The position numbers were made by a program, and so were the translations under genes. This document shows, piece by piece, positions 31,282-43,232 of a DNA stretch of 64,000 nucleotides. A model generated the notes under the pieces. That model did not search any database. It worked only from the letters and a program-made list of their open reading frames with translations, and was not told the origin of the DNA. Position 1 is the first letter of the stretch. Each line of letters begins with the position of its first letter. This DNA is from Symsagittifera roscoffensis (Eukaryota; Xenacoelomorpha; Acoela; Convolutidae), in NCBI RefSeq assembly GCF_963678635.1, contig NC_087067.1:58632487-58696486 (forward strand), given 5' to 3'.

Positions 31282-33826
31282 GTCAGTTCAAATCAAAGTT
31301 TTGTTTTTTATTGAGCAACACGTTTTAGAGAATAAGTAAGCTGAAATTGAGTTCAATTGTTTCTAAGTTTGAGCAAACGAAATGCAAACATTTTCTCAGT
31401 ATCGAGAAAAACAGGTTTTGAATTTTGATCATATCCATCTTTGAAAATTTTGCCGCAATTTAAAAGTTTTAATGCTTTCATTATATGATGTGTGTAAGAT
31501 GACATTAAGTCAATTAAGGGCGTTTCCTAAGCATTGTAAATGCAAAACCGTCCAACCTTCAGTGACTCTAGTTTTGAGTAAGCCAAGGTTTGTCACTTAG
31601 GTTCGGTTACGAACATAACCCAAAATTTTAATAAATTCAATTAAAAAAACCAAGTTTTTGAGTTAATGGAAAATTTTTGAAAACAATTTCCCCATTTATG
31701 AAAAATCAATCATCATAGACCTTCATGTAATTTTCTGTGCTTATGGTATTGCAAAACTAATGTATTACTAGCATTTTCCATATAGTTAAGTAATTAACGC
31801 GGGGATTAAGTAACTAAGTAACTTATTAAACATCTAAAATAAGTGAATTAGCATAAACAGAACGAGGCCAAATTTCTTTTTGTGAATTGTTGAAGGTTTT
31901 CGGTTATAATTTGTAAATTTAATTTTGTTTTCGATTGAGAAATAAATGCATGTCATTCAGTAGCGGATTCAAAAGGGAGGGAGTGGGTGGCCCGATTCAG
32001 ATAAAAGGCCCATTTTGGTCTTTTTTTTGGTTGACCAACCCTTAAATTTTTCTAAAAGCGCCATTTGCGTCTATGCATAAAATTTCTGAGCGGATTGTGC
32101 CAAAAAATGGGACTTCTTTGTCTCATTATTCCAAACAAAATTTAAAGACAATTTTTGACCTGTTTATCAAAAAAATTTCTGCTGCTCGAAAATTGATGAA
32201 AAAGATTTTCTTTATTTTGGGAGAACTTTGAGATCTCGGAATACGAAATTGGTCTATTAAAACAACGTAGTCAAACCTTTCGAAAAAAAATCAAAAACCG
32301 CCCAAATGAAAATCAGCAAATTAAGGGCGCCTGATCTGGTTAGCTGAAATAAATCTACTGGGAAATTATTACATCATTAATTCACTAATAATTAGTCAAG
32401 TCATTAGCCTCACAGTTCCCGGAAAGCCAAAAAGATTTTTTTTGATCTCGGATAGCCGACAAAAATAAATGTAAATTGAAGCAATTTATCAAAAGTGCAA
32501 AACTATACAAGCAATGCAATTCTTACGCATAAATAGTATGATCAGCCACACTAACATTTAATGCCTTGAAACTTTTGGGATATTCTGGAAGGAATTTCTT
32601 TCGGCTATCCGGGAATGCGTCTCCGTGGTACGGTGGCGTGTCACAGAGCCAAATACCCGGACAGCCGAAAAAAATTCCCCGCCCTTAATTAAATTATAGA
32701 CAATCAAAATACAAAAATTGTCTTATGAGGTAATGCGAGGGGTTGCTTTAAGAACGAAAAAAAAATCGATCGATATTTCTTAAGATCGCCGTTTTTTTTA
32801 TCTATTCCGAAAAGCTATATAGATCTGAATTTCAACAAAATTTTCTCCGACAGGCAATTATATGGCGGTTTTGGACATCTTTAGTTAGTTATTAACAAAA
32901 AACTTTCAGTGTTTTCAGCAATCCGGGAAGGCGACTCCGTGTTTTAATTGGATAAGACACAGTTTGAGTTGAGCTTTTTTGGTTTACCTTAATCTCCCCA
33001 TAGGTTCCGTCTCCATTGTCTCCGAAGTCGTCTTGAATGTGCGCCTTCTTTGTCATTCTCCAAAGCTACAGACGAAGTATTTGTTGGATTAATTGTTTTA
33101 CTTTGCTGAAGAAAGTTCTTTTTCTGCTGTGTTGTAGGCTGAGCGTTTTCACTCCAGATTGAGTTGTTCAAAAAAAATTTTTTGCTTTTTTTTTTCAATC
33201 TTTGGCTTCTTTTCTACAATATTTTGAGCTGTGGTGACAGAGTAAATTGATACACGTAATAAAACGGCCAATTAATCGACAAAGTTTTGTTTTTTACTGA
33301 GCAACACGTTTTAGAGAATAAGTAAGCTGAAATTGAGTTCAATTGTTTCTAAGTTTGAGCAAACATTTTTTTGGCTCTTAAGTGGTCTTGTAACACCCTC
33401 TACGATATTTGATTTCTACCACAAAAAAATTAGCGTTACACCGCGTAAAAAGATAATTCAGTCTGGCGAAGCCTCAATCGTGTTCAAACGAAATGCAAAC
33501 ATTTTCTCAGTATCGAGAAAAACAGGTTTTGAATTTTTGGGTTTAGTCTAATTTCAAACGTCTATTAGAACGTACATGTGAGTTAAAAAATCACAATCCA
33601 AAAAATTTTCCGCGAAACATAACTTCCGTTCATTTTTACTCATCTTCGACAAAAACTGTGCCTAAGTTACTAGAACTATCAAATATGCCACAGTCCCAAA
33701 ATTCTAGGCTTTCGATTATCACAACACGGACAAAAACTGACACAATATAAACACAGACTGATGCAAGCCTTATTTTGTGCGTATTTTGCCTTCAGAAGTT
33801 GATAGAATCGTTTTTTTTCTTACAAG
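31282..33826 (+). other. intron 3 of copy 2
   Basis: Equivalent to 15764-18432. A 125-bp deletion at 31378 is flanked by CAAA microhomology in the parent sequence (15857-15860 and 15982-15985). Contains the hairpin at 32599-32670 and the downstream duplicated unit at 33281-33533. Confidence 0.6.
32599..32670. repeat. hairpin, copy 2
   Basis: Same as 17208-17279 with one stem mismatch (CCCGGACAGCCGAAA). Confidence 0.7.
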
Positions 33827-33946
33827 GGCGGCCATCCTGACTGGCCTGAGATGCGGGGCTGGACCCCGATGCATCTGTGTTGTCAGAATGGACACGCCCC
33901 CATTCTCAAATTGCTGCTACACGAGGGGGCTGTTGTCAATGTCCAG
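33827..33946 (+). CDS. ankyrin-repeat gene, exon 4 (copy 2, intact)
   Basis: 40 codons without a stop: the MRGWTPMHLCCQNGHAPILK ankyrin repeat. Tryptophan is present where copy 1 has TAG. Confidence 0.72.
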
Positions 33947-34480
33947 GTAACTAATTCAGTTCCTCTAAGTTTTTGTAGGTCTTTTGATAATCTCGATTCC
34001 AGTGGAACCCCGTTTGGCATTAACAACTTTTTTCGGCTCTTTAACACCCCCTCCCCACAATTGAATTTCAATTTTGAAAGACTAATTTTACGTTTTACGT
34101 TGTCATAATGTAATGAATTTTTGCATGTTGAACAAACTACATATTGTGACCTACCCCGAGCGCAAATACTTTTGAATGAAATTTTATTTTGTTTTATTTA
34201 GTTAAAAGTTTTGACTAACAATTAGTTTTATGTTGTCAGGAAACAGAGAAAAGTATCCACACGCCCCGCTACCAACGACTCCCTGCTTGCAATTAAAGAA
34301 AGATGCATCTACCCACTACTGTCAATTTTCAACAAAAAACTTCACCGATGTCAGAAAAAATCTGAAAAAAAAACTAAAAATTTGAAGTAAAGTGTCACAT
34401 TATCAAGCTGAGTTTATGATGCTGTTACAAATTAACCATATCTTTAATAATCTCATAATACTGAAGATACCGATTTGAGC

Positions 34481-34737
34481 ATATTCGGTTCAGGCATGGT
34501 CATGTATCCTGCAGATGTGAGCATGTTTAGTTCAGGCATGATCATGTATCCTGCAGGTGTGAGCATGTTTAGTTCAGGCATGGTCATGTATCCTGCAGGT
34601 GTGAGCATGTTTAGTTCAGGCATGGTCATGTATCCTGCAGATGTGAGCATGTTTAGTTCAGGTATGATCATGTATCCGGCAGGTGTGAGCATGTTCAGTT
34701 CAGGCATGATCATGCATGCTGCAGGTGTGAGCATATC
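34481..34737 (+). repeat. 42-bp minisatellite (copy 2)
   Basis: Same unit number and order as copy 1, with single-base unit differences. Confidence 0.9.
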
Positions 34738-35734
34738 TTCAGTTAGCACACCTGATGCAGGTCTGATGCAGGTATGTGCATGCCGAATATAGACATGCTG
34801 CACATCTCTAACAGACATGAATTTTGCATGATTTTACAATGATCAGATATGATTATGGCCAAAAAGTTCGGTACGGGTAGTAATAAGCAGGGGGGGAACA
34901 CCCACTAAGAGAACCTTATCATGTCACTTTACTACCACATTCACAATCGCGTCACTCCCACGTTCAATTATAACTCATAATCAGATATAATAAGGGTAGT
35001 AACGAGCCTCACTAACCAACTAGCTAACTAGCTATTCATCCATCATTTGCTGCTCATCTATTTATATGTCAATTTACCCCACTCTTTTCCTCGTTACTGG
35101 CTAGTGACATCTGATTTCTTCTCAAATGGGTAAAATGAGAGGGAATAGAAGCAAATATAGCAACAAATATAGCCAAAAATATAGTATTTAAAATCGTCTT
35201 TTAAGACGTTGTTCGATTTCTCAAATATACCGTATTAGAAAGAAAAAAATGTTTTGAAAATTTGATTTTAAAGTCAACCTTGTCAATAAACCAACGTTGT
35301 CAATAAACGTGCATTGGAAAGCCTAAGAGCGAAAGCATTCACTTTAGACATGGGTTTGTCGGATTTAAGACCCGATAATTTTTCAGGTAGCCATCTGACT
35401 CATTTTGACATGACTGCTTTTGACACTGTTCAGCGAATAGTCATATCATATTCATATCAAGACCATCCTGTCATAAACACCAGTCACGTGATCAAACTGC
35501 GCAAAGTGTTTTAAAAGTGCAGATGGTGTTTGAACTATTGAGGTAAAATACAAAAGGGCTATTAAGTATTCCCAAATGTCTCACTTTTCACAATGATAAC
35601 AGATGCATTTGGGAACTCGACTGGACTTGGATGCGGAAGGGGGTTGCTTGTGCTTTTATTTAAGTCTGAAGTACCTCAATGAATCATAAAAACGAGTAAA
35701 AACCCCTCCAACGAGTAACGGTCATGGTTGGAGG

Positions 35735-35790
35735 GGTCCCAGAGTCATCCGCCTCCTCAAAGTGGGACCGGCTACGGCGAAAGTGATGAC
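35735..35790 (+). ncRNA. candidate HDV-like ribozyme (copy 2)
   Basis: Identical to 20338-20393: both helices (GGTCCCA/TGGGACC and GTCATC/GATGAC) and the GGCGAAAG strand are unchanged. Confidence 0.45.
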
Positions 35791-36865
35791 ATCCCCCCCC
35801 CACGGTTGGTCCTGCATTGAGTAGGACCGGGGGCTAAAAAAGTAAAAAGTTTCCAAAGTTGTTGCTAAATTGAACGCAAGTGTAAATGCGTTTCTCTAGA
35901 ACTTCGCCACATATGATACGTTTGCAGCTCCAAACTTTTTACAAAGTTGGAAACCAACTGGCTTACTGTATCCAGGTAATAAAATATCGCATGAAAAACA
36001 TTGCAGAAGGATTTGGATTTCCATAACGAATAGCAAATCTTCGAAATTTTGAAGAAAAAAAAACGATGAAGTCCGAAAATTTAACAGGACCGCTCGTAAA
36101 ATTACTGAAAACCGTTTAATGTCTTTGAGTAGCGTTCGATTTGATAGTTGGAGGAACTTCCACAAAACAAAACTCTACAAGGACCTTCTTCAATTTGAGA
36201 TTATCAATGCGCGTTATAGTTCGAGCTATCAATGTCTAAGAGGCAACAAAATCCGTCTTAGATTTTGTTCCAAATTGAGAAAAGACTTGTACTTATTTCA
36301 ATTAGCACTTTACTATATGCTAAAACAAGACTACTTAAGCAAAGTCCTGAATGTTCCGACTGCCCCTTAACTGGTCTCGGATAGTTTTTGGTTAATGAAA
36401 TATTGACAAGCTATAAATTTTAAACTGATAAACCAATTCTTAAGTGTTTAAATTTGAATCGCATTTGAAATTAATAAAATCTTGTAGCTTGCTTCAATTC
36501 AATTTGGAACAATTTTGTAGTGCGGGATAATTCGTCAAGCGTAAATAAATTGCCGTACACCTTCAGCCTCAAAATATAAATCGAGCAAACTAGAAATACT
36601 CGGTTCAAAATGACCAGCCGATCAAATTTATGTAGTTGTGAGCGCCCCTAGCGGGACCACGTAGGCCCATAGATCGAGCCCGCAAGTGAGCAAATAATCG
36701 TTCTAAAACTAATCTGAATAAAAACCCACCCCAAGCATATAAGGTACAAACTAGTGGCTACTGTTGATAAATTGGAATACTGTAAACGACGTTTGGCCTG
36801 AAATTTTTTATACTGCGCCGTGCCATAATTTGTGTGGAGATGATCCGAACTTTTTTTTGTTTCAG

Positions 36866-37093
36866 GGAAAAAAGGCAATACGAAGGATTGAAAATGAATT
36901 ACAACCGAATGCTAGATGTACTCGGGGTCGAAAGGAAGCCCACCAAAATATAATGATAGTAGAGCAGTCCTCGAAAAATAACCTGCTAGGAACGTATTGG
37001 ATGATTCATATTGTGGAAGACAATACCCTTTCGGTGATATCAGCCCTGTACAATGGTATACAATTGGACTTCAGTCAGAGAGATGCCGCTCAG
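36866..37093 (+). CDS. ankyrin-repeat gene, exon 5 (copy 2, last exon present)
   Basis: Same 76 codons as 21468-21695. The copy is cut 355 bases later, so exons 6-9 are missing here. Confidence 0.6.
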
Positions 37094-37448
37094 GTACTAA
37101 GTTTTCCTCATTTGCACTAAGTTTTGCATCGTAGTGAAACCTTTTCTGAAAAACAATCACTGTGAAGGTTTTAACCGACTCAGACGTTTGTTACTTATTC
37201 ACGCGAACCAAAAACCTAGTGCAGATGAGGAAAGCTGGCATTTTCAAACCCGGATTTAATTGGTAAGTCATTGAAACCAAATATTGATACTTTCACAGGT
37301 AATAGCTCCACTCATTTGTTCTCGGACATTGAAAAAGTTACTGAATTTCGAAAGAAGTTTTGCACAAATTTTTCATTGAAAACAGTCAATTAGCAGAAAA
37401 AATCTTAAATTTGCGTTTAATTTTGTCCACTAGTGTACTTTGAATCTT

Positions 37449-37513
37449 GTGTGGAGATGATCCAAACTTTTTTTTGTTTCAGGGAAAAAAGGCAATACGA
37501 AGGATTGAAAATG
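37449..37513 (+). repeat. 65-bp templated patch at the copy 2 / copy 3 junction
   Basis: GTGTGGAGATGATCC...GATTGAAAATG is a copy of about 36832-36897 (end of intron 4 plus start of exon 5), with one base change (CCAAAC for CCGAAC). It is inserted between intron 5 of copy 2 and intron 3 of copy 3, with short overlaps at both ends. Confidence 0.85.
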
Positions 37514-37947
37514 ACACCCTCTCCGATTTTTGATTTCTACCACAAAAAAATTAGCGTTACACCGCGTAAAAAGATAATTCAGTCTGGCGAAGCCTCAATC
37601 GTGTTCAAACGAAATGCAAACATTTTCTCAGTATCGAGAAAAACAGGTTTTGAATTTTTGGGTTTAGTCTAATTTCAAACGTCTATTAGAACGTACATGT
37701 GAGTTAAAAAATCACAATCCAAAAAATTTTCCGCGAAACATAACTTTCGTTCGTTTTTACTCATCTTCGACAAAAACTGTGCCTAAGTTACTAAAACTAT
37801 CAAATATGCCACAGTCCCAAAATTCTAGGCTTTCGATTATCACAACACGGACAAAAACTGACACAATATAAACACAGACTGATGCAAGCCTTATTGTGTG
37901 CGTATTTTGTCTTCAGAAGTTGATAGAATCGTTTTTTTTCTTACAAG

Positions 37948-38067
37948 GGCGGCCATCCTGACTGGCCTGAGATGCGGGGCTGGACCCCGATGCATCTGTG
38001 TTGTCAGAATGGACACGCCCCCATTCTCAAATTGCTGCTACACGAGGGGGCTGTAGTCAATGTCCAG
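37948..38067 (+). CDS. ankyrin-repeat gene, exon 4 (copy 3, intact)
   Basis: Same intact 40 codons as copy 2. It is now the first recognisable exon of this copy. Confidence 0.7.
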
Positions 38068-38601
38068 GTAACTAATTCAGTTCCTCTAAGTTTTTGTAGG
38101 TCTTTTGATAATCTCGATTCCAGTGGAACCCCGTTTGGCATTAACAACTTTTTTCGGCTCTTTAACACCCCCTCCCCACAATTGAATTTCAATTTTGAAA
38201 GACTAATTTTACGTTTTACGTTGTCATAATGTAATGAATTTTTGCATGTTGAACAAACTACATATTGTGACCTACCCCTAGCGCAAATACTTTTGAATGA
38301 AATTTTATTTTGTTTTATTTAGTTAAAAGTTTTGACTAACAATTAGTTTTATGTTGTCAGGAAACAGAGAAAAGTATCCACACGCCCCGCTACCAACGAC
38401 TCCCTGCCTGCAATTAAAGAAAGATGCATCTACCCACTACTGTCAATTTTCAACAAAAAACTTCACCGATGTCAGAAAAAATCTGAAAAAAAAACTAAAA
38501 ATTTGAAGTAAAGTGTCACATTATCAAGCTGAGTTTATGATGTTGTTACAAATTAACCATATCTTTAATAATCTCATAATACTGAAGATACCGATTTGAG
38601 C

Positions 38602-38858
38602 AAATTCGGTTCAGGCATGGTCATGTATCCTGCAGATGTGAGCATGTTTAGTTCAGGTATGATCATGTATCCTGCAGGTGTGAGCATGTTTAGTTCAGGC
38701 ATGGTCATGTATCCTGCAGGTGTGAGCATGTTTAGTTCAGGCATGGTCATGTATCCTGCAGATGTGAGCATGTTTAGTTCAGGTATGATCATGTATCCGG
38801 CAGGTGTGAGCATGTTCAGTTCAGGCATGATCATGCATGCTGCAGGTGTGAGCATATC
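38602..38858 (+). repeat. 42-bp minisatellite (copy 3)
   Basis: Same unit number and order as the other copies. Confidence 0.9.
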
Positions 38859-39855
38859 TTCAGTTAGCACACCTGATGCAGGTCTGATGCAGGTATGTGC
38901 ATGCCGAATATAGACATGCTGCACATCTCTAACAGACATGAATTTTGCATGATTTTACAATGATCAGATATGATTATGGCCAAAAAGTTCGGTACGGGTA
39001 GTAATAAGCAGGGGGGGAACACCCACTAAGAGAAACTTATCATGTCACTTTACTACCACATTCACAATCGCGTCACTCCCACGTTCAATTATAACTCATA
39101 ATCAGATATAATAAGGGTAGTAACGAGCCTCACTAACCAACTAGCTAACTAGCTATTCATCCATCATTTGCTGCTCATCTATTTATATGTCAATTTACCC
39201 CACTCTTTTCCTCGTTACTGGCTAGTGACATCTGATTTCTTCTCAAATGGGTAAAATGAGAGGGAATAGAAGCAAATATAGCAACAAATATAGCCAAAAA
39301 TATAGTATTTAAAATCGTCTTTTAAGACGTTGTTCGATTTCTCAAATATACCGTATTAGAAAGAAAAAAATGTTTTGAAAATTTGATTTTAAAGTCAACC
39401 TTGTCAATAAACCAACGTTGTCAATAAACGTGCATTGGAAAGCCTAAGAGCGAAAGCATTCACTTTAGGCATGGGTTTGTCGGATTTAAGACCCGATAAT
39501 TTTTCAGGTAGCCATCTGACTCATTTTGACATGACTGCTTTTGACACTGTTCAGCGAATAGTCATATCATATTCATATCAAGACCATCCTATCATAAACA
39601 CCAGTCACGTGATCAAACTGCGCAAAGTGTTTTAAAAGTGGAGATGGTGTTTGAACTATTGAGGTAAAATACAAAAGGGCTATTAAGTATTCCCAAATGT
39701 CTCACTTTTTACAATGATAACAGATGCATTTGGGAACTCGACTGGACTTGGATGCGGAAGGGGGTTGCTTGTGCTTTTATTTAAGTCTGAAGTACCTCAA
39801 TGAATCAAAAAAACGAGTAAAAACCCCTCCAACGAGTAACGGTCATGGTTGGAGG

Positions 39856-39911
39856 GGTCCCAGAGTCATCCGCCTCCTCAAAGTGGGACCGGCTACGGCG
39901 AAAGTGATGAC
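39856..39911 (+). ncRNA. candidate HDV-like ribozyme (copy 3)
   Basis: Identical core to 20338-20393. Only the C-run after P2 differs in length. Confidence 0.45.
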
Positions 39912-40855
39912 ATCCCCCCCCCCACGGTTGGTCCTGCATTGAGTAGGACCGGGGGCTAAAAAAGTAAAAAGTTTCCAAAGTTGTTGCTAAATTGAACGCA
40001 AGTGTAAATGCGTTTCTCTAGAACTTCGCCACATATGATACGTTTGCTGCTCCAAACTTTTTACAAAGTTGGAAACCAACTGGCTTACTGTAAACCAGGT
40101 AATAAAATATCGCATGAAAAACATTGCAGAAGGATTTGGATTTCCATAACGAATAGCAAATCTTCGAAATTTTGAAGAAAAAAAAACGATGAAGTCCGAA
40201 AATTTAACAGGACCGCTCGTAAAATTACTGAAAACCGTTTAATGTCTTTGAGTAGCGTTCGATTTGATAGTTGGAGGAACTTCCACAAAACAAAATTCTA
40301 CAAGGACCTTCTTCAATTTGAGATTATCAATGCGCGTTATAGTTCGAGCTATCAATGTCTAAGAGGCAACAAAATCCGTCTTAGATTTTGTTCCAAATTG
40401 TTCCAAATTTTAAACTGATAAACCAATTCTTAAGTGTTTAAATTTGAATCGCATTTGAAAATAATAAAATCTTGTAGCTTGCTTCAATTCAATTTGGAAC
40501 AATTTTGTAGTGCGGGATAATTCGTCAAGCGTAAATAAATTGCCGTACACCTTCAGCCTCAAAATATAAATCGAGCAAACTAGAAATACTCGGTTCAAAA
40601 TGACCAGCCGATCAAATTTATGTAGTTGTGAGCGCCCCTAGCGGGACCACGTAGGCCCATAGATCGAGCCCGCAAGTGAGCAAATAATCGTTCTAAAACT
40701 AATCTGAATAAAAACCCACCCCAAGCATATAAGGTACAAACTAGTGGCTACTGTTGATAAATTGGAATACTGTAAACGACGTTTGGCCTGAAATTTTTTA
40801 TACTGCGCCGTGCCATAATTTGTGTGGAGATGATCCGAACTTTTTTTTGTTTCAG

Positions 40856-41083
40856 GGAAAAAAGGCAATACGAAGGATTGAAAATGAATTACAACCGAAT
40901 GCTAGATGTACTCGGGGTCGAAAGGAAGCCCACCAAAATATAATGATAGTAGAGCAGTCCTCGAAAAATAACCTGCTAGGAACGTATTGGATGATTCATA
41001 TTGTGGAAGACAATACCCTTTCGGTGATATCAGCCCTGTACAATGGTATACAATTGGACTTCAGTCAGAGAGATGCCGCTCAG
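40856..41083 (+). CDS. ankyrin-repeat gene, exon 5 (copy 3)
   Basis: Same 76 codons and splice sites as 21468-21695. Confidence 0.6.
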
Positions 41084-41616
41084 GTACTAAGTTTTCCTCA
41101 TTTGCACTAAGTTTTGCATCGTAGTGAAACCTTTTCTGAAAAACAATCACTGTGAAGGTTTTAACCGACTCAGACGTTTGTTACTTATTCACGCGAACCA
41201 AAAACCTAGTGCAGATGAGGAAAGCTGGCATTTTCAAACCCGGATTTAATTGGTAAGTCATTGAAACCAAATATTGATACTTTCACAGGTAATAGCTCCA
41301 CTCATTTGTTCTCGGACATTGAAAAAGTTACTGAATTTCGAAAGAAGTTTTGCACAAATTTTTCATTGAAAACAGTCAATTAGCAGAAAAAATCTTAAAT
41401 TTGCGTTTAATTTTGTCCACTAGTGTACTTTGAATCTTACCAACGTTTTTTGATCGAACGACTGCTATTGTATCAGCCACACTCTCTGGAAGTATTTTTT
41501 CTTTGAATCTTTTACCAGTATTTTCCAGGCGTAAAAAAATTGAGATTCCACCTATTTAATAAAATTTGCCACCGGTGTGAAATTATAAGACATGTCTTAA
41601 ATTTGAAAATTTTCAG

Positions 41617-41979
41617 TTGCTTCACTACTTCTCGCTCAAAGTAAATGGGGCAACATATCAGGCTGTAATTAGAGCGATTGGCGGTGAGTCATATTGCAAC
41701 GACTGCATGCTAGATCAATCTAATCACTTGAAGCACCTTCAAGAACAAGGACTCCCACAACTTGATGGAAACTGTTATCTACCAAAACCAGCCAACGAGA
41801 TCCTGTCTTCAGCTGTTATTGACAACATAGAAACAGAGGCGGAGCAGAGCTTGGCTGATATTACGCTTCAGCATCTGGAGGATAACGATGATGAGGCCGT
41901 AAACTTTACTTCTCAGGATGTCGCAGAGTATTTGGGAAAGGAAAATTACGATATCACCGAGAGCCCTCTAGTTAATGTG
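41617..41979 (+). CDS. ankyrin-repeat gene, exon 6 (copy 3)
   Basis: 121 open codons. Differs from copy 1 at a few residues (QLDGN for QLDGS, EILSS for EILSP, IETEAEQSLA for IEAEAEQSSA, KENYD for KEYYD). Substitutions without stops or frame changes suggest this exon was under constraint at least until recently. Confidence 0.65.
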
Positions 41980-42263
41980 GTGAGTGATTTTCATCAAGTT
42001 TGACGGCGGAAAATGAACTAAAAATAAAAATTTTAGTTTGTTTCGTTCTTTAACAAAAAACTTCTCTTTCGCCTTCTAAATCCAATTTGTTCAATAATCA
42101 ATGAACGTGGCGAAGACTTCATTGTGATTTTTGAAAAGTGCTTCATCTGACTGGATTACGTTTCTTCTTTCATCAAAAATCATTCAATTACGATTTAATT
42201 TGAAACTGAAATTTATGAAAAACAAAAAAAATAAAGCACTTGAATTTCAATGTTTTTGTACAG

Positions 42264-42409
42264 ATACATGGTGGGAACAGAACTATTCCTCTGGCAAGCA
42301 GCTCTAAAGCAGTGAAAAGGGCAACAACTTTGACGCCATATACACTTCCAAAGTCAAGAAAAACTTGGTGACTCCCGAGCAGGCAGCTTATGGTGTAAAC
42401 ATTGTTCAG
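42264..42409 (+). CDS. ankyrin-repeat gene, exon 7 (copy 3), frame uncertain
   Basis: Same sequence and same unresolved reading-frame conflict as 22876-23021. Confidence 0.4.
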
Positions 42410-42522
42410 GTTGGTTGTTCTAAAATTATTTTATGTTGAAAAAAAGATAATTCGCTGCCTAGGTTTTGCATTGAAATCATTGATTTGGAGAAAATCCAGT
42501 GATTTTTGACATTTTTGTTTAG

Positions 42523-42714
42523 AGGGGAGATCACAATCAAAATGGTGAAAACCTGACAGGCATTCTAGCAGAACTGAAAGAAATAGTTTGTTGTTTGAAC
42601 TCATCCGTACAAAAGCAGACAACTGCGACAACAACCTTGAATAGAACTATCGATACTATGCTGGCACGAAATCTCGAAGAGATGACCAAACATGCAACTG
42701 TCATGCAAAAAGTG
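42523..42714 (+). CDS. ankyrin-repeat gene, exon 8 (copy 3)
   Basis: 64 codons, as 23135-23326. Confidence 0.6.
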
Positions 42715-42996
42715 GTAAGCAGAAAGTCTTGCAAAAACTTTTCTAGGATAACCAAAAAAACGAAAGATTCAATGAGACATTTATCTATAAGTTATTATGA
42801 GTCTTCAAAAAACCTAGAGCGAGACTTTGATCATCATCAGTTTCATTAGCACATCGGAGACCCAAAATATAAAATGTAAGTGCGAAACGGGGCAGCTGAT
42901 AATTTTAGCTTTCTATGGTGGTAATCTATTAGGGCACTAGAAAGGTAGTGTGAATGATTCGTGAGTTTGCTTTTTTTTGTCCGCAAATCTTGCAAG

Positions 42997-43232
42997 AATG
43001 GGATACCATGATCAACCTGTTCCCGGGGAATTGGATACGCTGGAACCAGTTTTGCATGGCAATGCTAATTTGGTTACCCTCAGTGCAAATGACCCCGGTC
43101 TCTGGGGAAGGGCAGTAGCAGGCATTTTATTCAGCGATGAGGAGCTTGGAGATTTTGTTTTGGAGCCTGCACGGGTAGATAGGAATACAAGAAGAGAGTT
43201 TCCATCGCCGACGAGGATTAACAAGTTCAAAA
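42997..43232 (+). CDS. ankyrin-repeat gene, exon 9 with BEN-like domain (copy 3)
   Basis: As 23609-23844, with Tyr to Asp in the EELGDF motif and Leu to Pro before TRINKFK. Ends in phase 1 at AAAA|GTAAGT, which matches the candidate exon at 44274. Confidence 0.55.

Larger units (their letters stand above)
26297..31584 (+). repeat. right arm of large inverted duplication
   Basis: Counterpart of 1-14511, without the BEL element and without the 1671-2670 segment, and with a 125-bp deletion at 31378. Includes the transposase 3' half, its flank, and ankyrin exons 1-3. Confidence 0.9.
33947..36865 (+). other. intron 4 of copy 2
   Basis: Equivalent to 18553-21467, with minisatellite (34481-34737) and the structured GC block (35703-35833). 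Confidence 0.6.
30037..37448 (+). repeat. segmental duplication, copy 2 (ankyrin gene, 3' truncated)
   Basis: Matches 14521-22040 over its whole length except a 125-bp deletion and short indels. It ends at TTTGAATCTT in intron 5, where a 65-bp patch and then copy 3 begin. Confidence 0.92.
38068..40855 (+). other. intron 4 of copy 3
   Basis: Equivalent to 18553-21467 minus 131 bp; minisatellite at 38602-38858 and the structured GC block at 39824-39954. Confidence 0.6.
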
